Origin: Aphelenchoides besseyi
Taxonomy: Eukaryota; Nematoda; Chromadorea; Rhabditida; Aphelenchoididae
Assembly (NCBI GenBank): GCA_024699855.1
Contig: JAMPIQ010000001.1
Span: 2,914,001 to 2,978,000 of the forward strand
Direction: 5' to 3'
DNA: 64,000 nt
Shown here piece by piece: positions 12,733 to 23,900 of this stretch (its first letter is position 1; the number at the start of each line of letters is the position of its first letter). Below the pieces are notes generated by a model. The model was not told where the DNA came from. It was given only the letters and a program-made list of their open reading frames with translations, and made no database searches. Both the position numbers and the translations under genes were made by a program.

Positions 12733-13039
12733 ATGACCCAAGGAACACCGTCAGATCCGCGTATTGCTGACATCGAAGCAAAACGAGCTCAATTGGAGCA
12801 CCTAAGACAACGACTTCAAGAAGCCCAAGCGGCCCGACAACAAGCTGAGGATCAAGCAAAAGAGTTGCGAACGCAGTTGAATGCGATGAGAAGTCAGTTG
12901 AACGTGAGTTTATTGCAATCTTTTGTGTAAAACGCTAAAATCTTCACGTAACGCCTTTCATTCATCGTTGCTATCTTCACATTGTAAAACCAATTTTTGG
13001 TTTCAGAACAACAATCAACCACCACCACCACAACAGTAA
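12733..13039 (+). CDS. Small coiled-coil protein, 67 aa
   Basis: Two exons are read directly: 12733-12903 and 13007-13039, joined by a 103-bp GTGAGT...TTTCAG intron, giving 67 aa. The first exon encodes a continuous amphipathic helix rich in Glu, Gln, Ala, Arg and Leu (residues about 8-57, for example AKRAQLEHLRQRLQEAQAAR), a probable coiled coil; the second adds a hydrophilic NNNQPPPPQQ tail. The ATG follows the acceptor ATTTTAG with no spacer, which suits trans-splicing with almost no 5' UTR, or an upstream exon not recognised. An AATAAA is near 13105. No family was recognised. It lies between the giant gene and the convergent tropomyosin gene. Confidence 0.6.
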
Positions 13040-13391
13040 GCTTTGCAATCGATGATGAGCGTCGTTCACAACTTTCTATTTGATGTCATTTTTGCATAAT
13101 ACTAAAATAAACCCTATAAGCATAAAATATGACTGAACAAAAGTTTCCTTTAATTCATGATTAGCTTCTGTTGATTCTTCGGACAGGAACAGTGGTTCTT
13201 GAAGAGCTTCTACTCTTTGTGTTAATCGAAATTCTCATCCTAACAATTGAAATTTTCTTCGTTTATTGTGCCCGAAAAGTCGAAATATTCAAGGAGTATA
13301 AAATAGAAAGGACGGTGTCGTCGTTGTTTGGTATCCAAAAAAAGAAAAGATCGATGGTTGATCGTTTGCTGTGAGAATCTTGGTTGTCATT

Positions 13392-14069
13392 TTAATAGCC
13401 GGAGAGTTCTTGGAAGGTTTGATCCAACTCTTCGGAAATCGATTTGTAACGTTCCTTTTCGTGGACGAGCTCATCTAAAAACGCGTATTGAGTATTTGAC
13501 ATCAAAGTCTACGGACGGCAAACAAACGGAACAGTCAATTGTTTATTAAACAAAACATCAAATGGTTAAGTTCGTCGCGAAAAGTTAGTGTTAGATAAAA
13601 GCGATTAGATTTACACAAAACTTTTGGGTTGTCCAAAAGTTCTTTCGAAATGAACAAAAAGACTGGGGTTTGCACAAAGTGACATCGACGATTAGACGCA
13701 ATTCAACTCGTTCACCAAACGATCCAATTCGTCTTGTAATTCTTTCGATTTCTCCAGAGCCTGCTCTTTCTCGTCTGAAATACAAAGGTTAGTTGATCAC
13801 TGCACTCGTGAGTTGGAGACAGAGACATTTCGAGAAGTTTTACGTTCATTTGAAATCAGAAGCAAACGTTCGACACTCACACACTTACTTTGGACGACTT
13901 AAGACACTTGATTAGAAATTGACAAATAAATCTAACATAAAAATTTCGGACACTTTAACGTGAACAGGACGATTAGCCAATGGTGCTTATGATCCTTGAA
14001 TTTCTTGTACCGTCTGTTCGATTTCAGCCGTCAGGTTACGCACACGCTCTTTCTCCACTAACAACTCAT
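13392..14069 (-). other. lev-11: Three alternative 83-nt terminal tropomyosin exons
   Basis: Last exons are 14069-13987 ([18 protein letters not shown], ending EIQGS), 13774-13692 ([18 protein letters not shown], ending NELNCV) and 13474-13392 ([18 protein letters not shown], ending ELSGY). Each is 83 nt including the stop, starts in phase 1 and contributes Asp as the split codon. The last is the classic muscle C-terminus. AATAAA motifs on the minus strand near 13545 and 13265 could serve the second and third. Confidence 0.93.
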
Positions 14070-17000
14070 CTAGAAACGATAACACTGGACTATGAAACAC
14101 AAAGACGAATGCAAAACAACTACTTTTGATCACTTGACAAAAATCATGACACAAATCTTACGGTCATCTAATCGTTCATCCAACACTTACCTTCAAGTCG
14201 GTCAACTTCTTTTTGCAATTTTTGAACCGAACGTTCAGCGAACTAAAACAACGCAATTACGAGCTGTACGTTGATCAATGATTGGGTATTGAGATTAAAA
14301 AAAGGGACATGAACTCACCTCAGCACGGGTTTCGGCCTGAAATTAACTGATTAATAAGTTTGCAATGAAAATCCTTCAAACAAATAAACGCATGAACAGA
14401 AAACGAAAACATCAAACTTGTCAACAAAAACATAATTCTTTGAGTCGTAAATCCAAGGAGTGAATTTCAACTGAGTAGTTTTCTTCACGTTGCAACGCTT
14501 TCTCCTCGCTGACTTCCAACGACTTCAAGTTGTTTCCAACCTAAAATTACACTTTGATTCGCACACTGAAGTTGCTCCTGGTTTACCACACGAAGCTCCT
14601 CTTCCAACTCGACGATTTTGCTGAAAAATGCACACTTAGTTCCACGTACAAGGACAGTTTGCGACGACAAGACAATAACAAGCAGATACAACGACAATGA
14701 GAAACAATCGTACAAAACAACGACAACAACGGATGTCACCTCTTTCAATCGGACATTCAAATTCGAGCAGACGATTTGAAAATCGGTCTCCCGATGTTCG
14801 GCTGCTTCGCCATAGTTCTCAACCACTTTCAAATTGGAATACAATTTGACAACATCGTCTTCTAACACAACGCATTTTCTGTGGAATAAAAAGGTTAGAA
14901 CAGGACAATACGAATTTGAGACAATAGACGAGTGTTAAGTATAAGACAAACAAAGAAAGGACAAAAAAGATGGACATTCAAATCGATGCAAATGATTGAC
15001 CTCTTTCAATCGTGTGTCGAGTTGGCTAAAAAACATATATTATTGATTGTCTTTGTATGGTATCTATTAAATTTTTCATGTTCGTATTACAACTTTAAGC
15101 TTATTCGACCACTTACCGGATTTGTTCTTCGTATGTCTCTTCGCGTTCGAGGGCCTTTTCTTCGCTCAATTCCAATGATTTCAGATTGTTACCGACCTAC
15201 AATGTTCATAAATGACTAACAATCAACTGAGCCTATTTCTTACCACACGCAATTCTTCTTCCAATTCAACGATCTTGCTAAAAGGCAACAGTTGAAGAAG
15301 CGAAAGGAAACAAAAGAGAATGATGGGAATAGAAGGCTCATACAAACAATCAGTAATACGAGAATCGTAAGAAATAATGATGGATCAGAGAATTGAGCTG
15401 AACGATTTCGATCACTTACTTTTCACCGGCTTCCGCACGCTCTTCGGCACGTTCCAAATCGGCTTCAACCATGGCCAATTTACGAGCAACCTAAATGTGT
15501 GAGGTTAATCGATGATATAAGAAGTAAACAAAAATTGTGAATACACTCAAACAGTTAGTTGTGTATATAGAAGAATTCGTTTGATTAGAAGACGTCACTT
15601 CACAAAATTGTTAATTTGCACGCAATTCACCTCATCGTATTTGCGATCGGCTTCTTCGGCCAAACTTTGTGCCTCTTTCAATTGCTCTTCAATTTGGTTG
15701 GCACGCTCTTCATCTTGGAATGAACGGTTCTCCATGACTTTGCGCACACTTTAAAGTATCGATATAAGACCGACGTTTGAATGAGTAAACTAAGCGAGCG
15801 ACCTCATTGTTTTGAATTCAAAATCAGCATATTCGACGACTTGCCATCGCTCTCGTTTAGACGCACAAACAACGTTTCTTTACATGTAAACATTTGTTGT
15901 TCGAAAACACGAATATTGACATTTAACACACACCTCATCAGCTCGTGTCTCTGTTTGATGAAGTAGCGACTGCGCTTCTCGCAGTTTATCTTCCAGTTGA
16001 GAACAACGATCGTCATCCACGTCCATTCGATTGGCCATTGCTTTACGAGCACTTAAACAGAAGTTAATTAGGAAAGTTGGGATACAGATTCAGATTTGAA
16101 GGTTAGTTGGGGGGTCAACAGAGTAAAGAATCGAAAAACAAACACCACAAACAAACGTCTCGTTTAACAGCTTCACCTCTTCGTATTTGCGATCCGCATC
16201 TTCGGCGATAACTTTCGCTTCGTCGACTTGAACTTCCAAGATGTTTGCACGTTCTTCGTCTTGTTGTGAACGAGTCTCCATAGTTTTGCGTTGACTGAAT
16301 AAAAACACAAACAGAAATAAGCATTGAAAACCAAAATCAATTTGACTGGACATTAAACACAAAGGACGAAAGATTATACCACAAAGACGATTGAGAGCTG
16401 AGGCCGCAAATTTCGTCATTTTATGTTGTTGAGGCACGTTCGCTTATTCCACTCCATGATCTCAAGCCTACCGTTCCGACTCGTCACAGTTTGCGGAGGC
16501 TTCTTCCATCTTCTCAGTGGCAACCTTTAATCGCTCCTCAGCGCGTTCCAACTCTTCTTCCAAAAGAGTCATACGACGGTTCAACGATGCAACCTCAGCC
16601 TCAGCCTAAACGGAAATGCCAATGCAAAATAAACAACCTAAACCCGCGTTCTGAAGCACCCCCGGGAAGATCGCGTACCCAAATTTCGTTTAACTTTACC
16701 GTTCTGATTCATCTGCAGCTTGCGAAGCTTCTTCCAATTTTTGTGTCGCAATTTTCAATCGATCTTCTGTGCGTTCCAAGTCCTCTTCAACAAGAACAAT
16801 TCGCCGATTCAACGCTGCAACATCGGCTTCGGCGTCCTCACGTTTCTTTCGCTCTTCCTCCAACTGCCGTTTCACCTCATCGGCTTCATCTTTGGCTTGT
16901 TCAGCCTCTTCACGGGCCTGTCGCATCTTCTTCTTAAGGACATCAAGCAGCGATGTCTGCTGCGAACCGCCTTTCTCCACACGCGACATTTTTGGGTTTT

Positions 17001-19379
17001 TCGCTTAAACAACTCGAATCAATTCGAAGGCACGTTATGATACGCGCGAATGGAAAGCGAGTAGGGAGCGATTATGAAACGAAAATAATCAAAATACGAA
17101 CTATTATTTAAGAAAAAAGGCTTCGAAGACTGCGACTCCAATCGAAAAGAATTTGAAGTTGACGGCGATCCGCGCAGGCGTTCAATTGAGTTGTTTGCAG
17201 AGATGCGAAATCCACGGATTCTGAGGATGAGGCCCCCCGAATCGTCGGGCCAGAGAATCGGGTCGGCGGTCTCAGCAGCCCCCGCAGATTGTGGTTCGAA
17301 AGAGATCGGACGCACAAACTAACGCAAACGTGCTGGAAAAGCCGGAGATCTGCGCAGAAAGTTTTGTCCCATCGAAAACAACGTGGAAGTCCGCTCTCAA
17401 TTTACAACAATGTTCTTCCGGATCGCAATGAGCTAACACGTAGGCAAATGCGTTTGAAAGACGAAAGCAAACAAACAAGTTGGGGCCGCTATTTCAGGTC
17501 CGAATATTAACCCGAGTTGTCAATTATACCAATCGAACATAATCGTCAGGTCGACGAAAACATGTGTTTGAACGCGAATGATTGGCAGGTGGTAACAGGC
17601 CGAGCTGATAAGAAGTGGATGGCGCAATGAGTAGTCGATTTGAAAACTTCAATCGCGCCAAAACTTCTCCGTCAAAATTGTTGACTCATTGAGAATAAAC
17701 GTGGAGGTCGTTCGACCGATGACTACGCTGCAGTTATTTCCGCTTCTTTCTGTGTCGCAAATTGGATGTCTTGATTGAACTCGTGCGCGAAAAGAACGAA
17801 AAACATGGAGACCGACAATCGACCGCGTGGACGACGTCCGGTGGAATCGAATTTGCGGCCTCACTCACTTCTCTTCACGTTATTATGAACCGCAAACAAT
17901 CCCAATGCACGTCGCCCGAACAAACCGCCCGTCGTATTAAAAGGATCAGACGGGACCCATTTGCACATTTGAGACAATTCGATTAAGAGACCAAGTGGTT
18001 TTGGAAGGAATCCATCGACTGGTCCTCAAATCGCGTATATTCGCAAAACAAGCGTCGATAACGAACGGAACCGATGGGCAACCGCGAGTTGTGCTAATCG
18101 CTGGTGCGTGGAATGAACAAAAATCGCCGTACAAACGATTTGCATTTTGCGTTTCGTCGATGAGACGAACACACCGAAAACAATCGGCGGAAAGCAGCCA
18201 ACAAAAAGCTGTGAATCATGTTGCAAACTAATGAGCTGGCAATCAGCTACGCGGCGAAAGTTCTGAGAAGACCCAACGGTTCGTTTACATGCGCAACTCT
18301 CCCCGTTGTTAGAAGATGTCGGTGAATGGACGACAATCGGTCGCGTAAATTCGAAGAACGGACGAACGTAATGACTGCGGTCGGAGAAGAATGGAAATCC
18401 GAAGGCGAAAAAAACAGCGCGATCGTTTTTGGGGATGTTCGTGGGATTTCCGAGTGGTTAATTAAAAAACGAGGAGGTGCGGTCTTAATTCTTTTGCAGC
18501 AAAAACATCGAAATCGTGCGCAAAACTTCTCTCCAACCAATTTCGTTCGCGTGCTTTCGCAGAAGTTTGGGATTCAGCTAACGGCCGCTCATTTGAATTT
18601 GTTGAATAACAAATGAATTCAAGGTCGTTTGATTCAACTAACCGATTCTGTCTCCTTCTACGAAGCTGAATAGCCGCCTTTTTTTGCTTAGTTTGTTGTT
18701 GCAGATGAATCAGCGGAGAACTTTTCTACGAGTCCCGGGGACTTGAAGATCGTACGGTAAACCGACCTCTTGGACTTTCTTCTCTTTCTCTTCCAAGTTG
18801 TTGTTGGCGGTTCCCAAGTCTTCTTGTGCCTTGTCCAACTCGTTTTCGGTTGCCATCATCTTCTTTTGAGTGTCGCGCAATTCTTCCTCGACGCGCTCCA
18901 ATTTCTCCGTCGTCTGACGAACCTTCTCTTCGGCGGCATCGGCGCGATCGAGAGCGTTGTCCTAAATTTTAATGTTTGTATTCTTCCTCATAAGTGACTT
19001 TTTGTTTTGACGTCTTTTTGGAAGCCAAAATCGTCTTGGATGATCTCAAAGAATTGAGCCAAATGCCGGCAGCTGTGGTTGATCAGCAAGCCGACGGAAA
19101 CAGCCGCTTTTTCGATCCCAACGCCTACACGAATTTCGACTTGAAACAGACTAATTCGTTGTATTCGGATCTTAAACAGTAGCGAAATGGATCTAATTGG
19201 CGTTTGATGGCTGGGATGAAAACGAAATGCAAAAACGAGACTTCAGAAAACGTTTTGCTATTCGAGTAAAAGAACGAAAAGTTTCAGTTTTTAAAATTGC
19301 AACTGAGAATCGTTGCAAAAACATTCCGACTAACCTTCTCGATCTTCATCGCCTGCATCTTCTTCTTGATGGCGTCCAT
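13392..19379 (-). CDS. lev-11: Tropomyosin, multi-isoform gene
   Basis: This encodes the actin-filament-binding coiled-coil protein tropomyosin. Exons read on the minus strand: 1 (19379-19335, [15 protein letters not shown]), 2 (18961-18767), 3 (16605-16472), one of three 118-nt exons (16294-16177, 16051-15934, 15748-15631), 5 (15490-15420, [19 protein letters not shown]), a 139-nt coding block in alternative forms, an 18-nt exon (14336-14319, AETRAE), a 52-nt exon (14242-14191, [17 protein letters not shown]), and one of three 83-nt last exons. Splice phases match throughout, and a long form is the expected 284 aa. The sequence is nearly the textbook invertebrate tropomyosin. A second start inside the gene gives a short isoform. 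Symbol assigned by similarity to the C. elegans gene from memory. Confidence 0.97.
14436..15277 (-). other. lev-11: Tropomyosin 47-residue block in three exon architectures
   Basis: Form i is split 34+80+25 nt (15277-15244, 15196-15117, 15025-15001; [36 protein letters not shown]). Form ii is one 139-nt exon (14878-14740) with strongly diverged sequence ([20 protein letters not shown]...[10 protein letters not shown]). Form iii is 34 nt (14620-14587) plus an open stretch from 14540 ([20 protein letters not shown]...LDLRLKE) whose expected end at 14436 is followed by TTATGT instead of a GT donor. All three sum to 139 nt and end in RLKE, ready to join the AETRAE exon. Confidence 0.88.
15631..16294 (-). 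other. lev-11: Three mutually exclusive 118-nt tropomyosin exons
   Basis: Three exons of exactly 118 nt lie in series: 16294-16177 ([19 protein letters not shown]), 16051-15934 ([19 protein letters not shown]) and 15748-15631 ([19 protein letters not shown]). All begin in the same phase after an AG and end GAG|GTG. They encode the same heptad positions, so only one can be used per transcript. The third matches the usual muscle sequence; the middle one is the most diverged, with [11 protein letters not shown] replacing [11 protein letters not shown]. Confidence 0.93.
16700..16989 (-). CDS. lev-11: Alternative first exon of low-molecular-weight tropomyosin
   Basis: ATG at 16989 begins [18 protein letters not shown], the signature N-terminus of short invertebrate tropomyosins. 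It continues without an intron into its own version of the exon 3 segment ([19 protein letters not shown]) and ends at a GT donor after 16700. The exon is 290 nt and ends in the same phase (2) as standard exon 3 (134 nt, 16605-16472), so both join the same downstream 118-nt exons. The 1.8 kb upstream, the intron after exon 2, must hold its promoter. Confidence 0.93.
16990..18766 (-). other. Large tropomyosin intron / internal promoter region
   Basis: Between exon 2 and the internal first exon no coding similarity is seen. Several open frames of 60-100 codons occur on both strands but show arginine/serine-rich, unbiased composition and no splice consistency. By position it should contain the promoter of the short tropomyosin isoform. 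Confidence 0.5.
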
Positions 19380-20106
19380 TGTTGCGAGGTTTTGTAGCGG
19401 AAGAGTTGCAGCCGCAAAAGTTGATCCTAAAAGGTCGCAGTTAAGGGAAATCGACTCGGTATTCACGATTTGAATTGCTTTCGCATTAGCAATCACGAAC
19501 ATGTTAAGAAAAATGGAAATGTCGTCGAAGTGGAATGCGAAACCGAGACGAATGCGGACCGACTGATCGGCAGAAGTGATCCATCCGCCAGCTTGAGGGT
19601 CCGGAAAGCACACGCCTTTACGGCAACGAAAATATCAACCGCTGACGCGTCGTTCCCGATTATTCAGCTTCGACGAGAAGACGCGATCGGGCCGTTGATT
19701 TGGCCGCTGGCTCTTGTGAATGCGATCGGCCTCCGTCTTGCCGCTTTTGTTTTTCGCAAACGCCAACTGCCACCAATCAACGCGAAATCTTTTGGGGCTC
19801 CAGTGGGTCGACGAGAGCAGTCAGGTCACACACAGCGTCTTTCGGATGCCGTGATTTCGTTTCGACGCGATTTCCGCCGCCCACCGTGGACATGCGGTGG
19901 AAGTTGAAACAGCGAAGATTTGGGACGAATTCTCGGGAAGACGAACGTGCAACACGTCAAACTCGATGCCGTAATTTTACTTGACTCGAAAAGCGGGGGT
20001 GTCGGGAAACAAGCAGGTGGTGATCAACTCTTGAAACAGAAGACAATTGAAACAACTGGTCCAGTTTTCGAACTTAAGTTTATTTGATGAGCAAAAAGAT
20101 CGACAA
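19380..20106 (-). other. 5' flank of tropomyosin
   Basis: On the minus strand a CCTTTTAG lies about 45 bases upstream of the tropomyosin ATG (19428-19435) and is a candidate trans-splice acceptor. The rest (19440-20050) holds no exon I can support. The open frame 19470-19907 on the plus strand is not protein-like. Confidence 0.4.
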
Positions 20107-20470
20107 TCAGAGAAAACGAGAAACCGATTTTGGGATCCAACGGCGAATAACAAACAAAAACGCAGCTAATAGAAAGAAAAAGACTCCAACGCCTCCAACA
20201 ATCAACGAACCGAGCATCAAATGAGTTGAAGCACGTGATTGCGTAAAACGTGGAAGATTGCCGACACCCAAATTCTAGGAGTTCAGACAATTAGAATCTA
20301 CAATAGACGTCACAGACCTTGATTTCCTCTTCCGTGAACCATTTCGCGGGATCCCAATTGTTGTCCTCGTCCAGTTTCTGATCCGCGGACGGTAACGTCA
20401 AGACGTTCAAATTAACGAACAGCAAAACAACGAGTATAAGATGAATTTGAAGATGAAATGAACGAAGCAT
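20107..20470 (-). CDS. Small type I membrane protein, about 106 aa
   Basis: Exon 1 is 20470-20318 (51 codons), intron 43 bp (20317-20275, GTCTGT...CTAG), exon 2 20274-20107 ending TGA. The protein starts MLRSFHLQIHLILVVLLFVN, a clear signal peptide, followed by an acidic segment (DQKLDEDNNWDPAKWFTEEE), a short linker, one strongly hydrophobic TM helix (LMLGSLIVGGVGVFFFLLAA) and a short basic cytoplasmic tail. Family not recognised. Length and layout suggest a small single-pass accessory protein. Confidence 0.7.
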
Positions 20471-20929
20471 TTTGCAGAATACGACCGATTCAATCCAAAG
20501 TAAAAATCAAAGAAACGTTTCGCAAAATCGTTTTATTCATAAAAACGCTGCTAGATGTCTATTGAGGGCTAATTTTTAAAATAATGATGTAATACGCTTG
20601 CAACATCTAGTGCATATGCCTAACCACCGTAGTCGCATTTCTAATATTCGACTCGTTAATACTTAGATAACTTGAAAACATATTTCCTTTTACTGACCAC
20701 CTTACTTGGGTTTTCTGAGAGGATACTGCATTTTATTTGAACCTCAAGACACACACAAACTCTTAGTGTTTATTGTTAACTTAAAGGCTAAGCAAAGGCA
20801 TTTGGCAGTGAAGCACAAGAATTTCAGTATCAAATTGTAAAGAACAAAGTTGAGTTTTAATTGAAAAGGTTTTAAAAAGTGAATTTGATTACGAAACTTC
20901 TTTGAGACCAAATTGAAAGTCGAAAGAAC
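20471..20929. other. Intergenic, AT-rich
   Basis: This stretch lies between the collagen stop (20930) and the small membrane gene start. It has no coding potential on either strand. It should contain the 3' UTR of the collagen gene and the upstream region of the small gene. Confidence 0.5.
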
Positions 20930-23900
20930 TTAGTCGAGATGGTCAAAATCGTAGTTGGGAATTCGTTTTCCGACTCTTCGATCAACGTTGTATTTTGACA
21001 TGTTCTGCAATTGGAAACGGCTACACAAACAGTATATTTACAGTCAACTTACTTCAACACAAAGAACGACGAGTCGACGATAACATGGAACTGGACGTGG
21101 TCCAAAGGTCAGTGGTTTGCTGAAAGAAATGGGTGAAGCAGCCCCACTATGCGCTCCATTTGACGATCGCCAAAGATCACAGAACGTTCCATCGCGATTG
21201 CCGTGCTGTGTACTTCCGTGCCATAACCAACGATCGTTGTAGAGATTGTCGTCAAAAATGTTGCGACCGTTGAATGAGTAGATTTGACCAGTGGGATGAA
21301 TTCCGCTTTCAAATATTGAAGACCACGTATCGAAAATCCGTTCACCCCGTGAATTGAATACGGGAGTTGTACGATCGTCCGAATAAACCATTTTGGCCAA
21401 ATCTTGAACTCGCGACGAAAGAAACGCACGAAAAGTCGTGTGATAGCCGGCTTCTCGAGCCTGTCGATAGCATTCCAAATCAGCGCCACGAACACCACCC
21501 ATATCGCCTCTTAATGGCTCGTTCAGTGCTATCATGTGCAACTTAAGGTCGGATTTATAATAAAAACTGTAACGTGGAGTTACCTTCTTCTCATGTTCCA
21601 AGGGACGTGAATTTAAAATCTCGTCGTGAAGATCGTAACGATAACGATCACGCCATTCAACATCATGAGATGGCAATTGCGAATGTGCTCCATGAGAATG
21701 AGACGGATGATGATGTCGTGCTAGTTGTGCAGATTCAGTGACTGGCATCGAAGGTTGTCGTGCTCGCCATTCATCGGGCGGCTGTAGACGTTCTTCGGTA
21801 ACAGAGTCCTTAAAAAGATAGTTGAACGACAGGAAACTTTACGTTTGAAGTGAAAAGTGCAAATTGGAAACAAAGAAATGAATGTAAAATAAGTGCAAAG
21901 TGAATACAAATAACAAGTGAAGAGTCACAAAATTCACCAAAACTTCAGTTGATCGTCTAACACAAGGCACAGTCTCAAACTCCTTCCCATCACCCGACAC
22001 ATCGTTGACCTTAACGGACGAAATTAAGCGATTAGTTGCATTAGTGAAAGCCACATAAACTGACAACTCCTTTTCGTTCACTCACCCAATACGCGAGATG
22101 ATCTTTTGCAGAAAAATCGGCCAATGTGATCGGCTAAACGATGAGTTAACGAATATAGAGCGATAGAAAGAATTAGCAAAGTCACTCGAAGATAATAGAA
22201 CAAGAGTAAAGAGGCGTACAACCAATCGAATTGTGAAGAAAACTTACAGCTGATGGTCGTCGTTGAATTGATGCATGAAATTCGCCCAGCTTTACTGATT
22301 GCCAACCATTGTTCACCTAAAAGAAAAGGCCAATCAGTATAAAACGTTTTGGAATCTACTCTCAAGTAAAGTTGTTGATCAGAAAGCGAAAATGCAAGCG
22401 ATCCAACGTGTGTTTGTGGTGCAGATGACAAGAGTTCGACGGTTGTTTGATATACTCGTACCTGAACATATTGAATGATCAATGTGAGTAAAAACAAACA
22501 TACACCACCACTAAGTTCATTTGAAGGCCGTTCCATTGGTCGTTGTTGTGGAGCAGCGGGACCGGGCAGTCTAAACACAAGAGTTATTGTTAAATAAACG
22601 AAAACTAACCCTTGTTCGCCTTTTTGACCTTTTTGTCCTTGTTCACCTTTGACTCCAGCTGCTGCACCGTAACGAAGTGGACGATTGTCATAAGTGGGCT
22701 GATCGTCTGTTGGCAAAATGTTTGTTTCATAACTCGGTCCTCGGTCGTTCGCCGGTCCAGCATCTCCTTTTTCGCCCTATCAAATTTTGAATTGAAGCTT
22801 TCTCAATATTCTTACTTTAACACCAGGCCATGATGCAATACGAGCGATATCTACATCACTCAAACCGTCAAAAGTTCCCGGTGGTCCTCTTAAACCTTGC
22901 GGTCCCATTGGACCGGTTTGATCACAGCGTTGTTCGCACTAAATGCACATTCAAGCACTAGAATCAAACTCATTCGACTTACAACTCCCGGATACCCTCG
23001 ATCACCTTTTTCTCCTGAAAAAGTCATCAATTTGATGGTCTAAAATGATTGGTAACTATTGAGAAAATCGGACCAATGAAAATGTTAAACAAACAGTTGT
23101 GTTAAAATCGTAAAGAAGCAAGATATAACAAACAAAAGCATGTAACCACTTAATCAACATTCCAACCCTTCGCGTTCCCAGTCGTTTGTTGTTGAAAAAC
23201 AAAAGCCGGAGGTTGAGCTCGTCCGTACTCTCGAGGCTTCGATGACCAATGAGGTCGTTGTTGTGAATTGAATGGAGAGTCGGCTCGAACACCGAATTCC
23301 GCGTCAACAAACGGAATAATCAACGAGTCGTCAAACTCGTGCCAACTCCCAAAGTATCCGTTTCTGTCTGGAAATCAAAAGCCCAATTCGGGCAACAAAG
23401 AACGTGGCAAGAGGATAAATTGATAAATGAAAAGAAGAAGAGCACAGATAATAGATTTTTGCAAAGTTCTCGTTTACTGACCTTTTATCTGATTGATTGT
23501 ATTCATGGACGGTGGCGATTTGAATCGCGTTTCTTCCAAGTTGATCGGCGGTTTTGGTTGAGCTTAAAAAGCGAGTATCATTGAAACAAACGTATTCTTA
23601 CTCGTGATTTCGGGTTCAGGCCAACGACTCGTTGGAACTTCGATTGTTGGACGAGTAGATGGCACCGAATAGCTTCCACTTCCCTCATCAACCTAAACAC
23701 TTCGATTACCTTCGTTTTCCAGAACTGACGTGTGCAGCGTGCTAAGTGAGCTAATACGCAAAACACAATCACAGTCAACGGTGATCGTCACCTTTGCACG
23801 CGGCAATTCAGCGCGCTGTTTAGCTGACCACTGTTTTTTAAAAAGGTGAGTAATTTGTGTTCTCGAAAACCGTAAATCTTTTCATACCCACTCCTGGTCG

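Noticed and set aside
17019..17315. Minus-strand frame in the tropomyosin intron as a coding exon
   Set aside because: No splice sites in register with the internal first exon, and the composition is not coiled-coil. More likely promoter sequence.
18326..18616. Plus-strand 96-codon frame
   Set aside because: No motif, no acceptor or donor of note, lies in the tropomyosin intron on the other strand.
19470..19907. Plus-strand 145-codon frame upstream of tropomyosin
   Set aside because: Arg/Pro/Ser-rich chance frame with no domain; the region lies in the 5' flank of lev-11.
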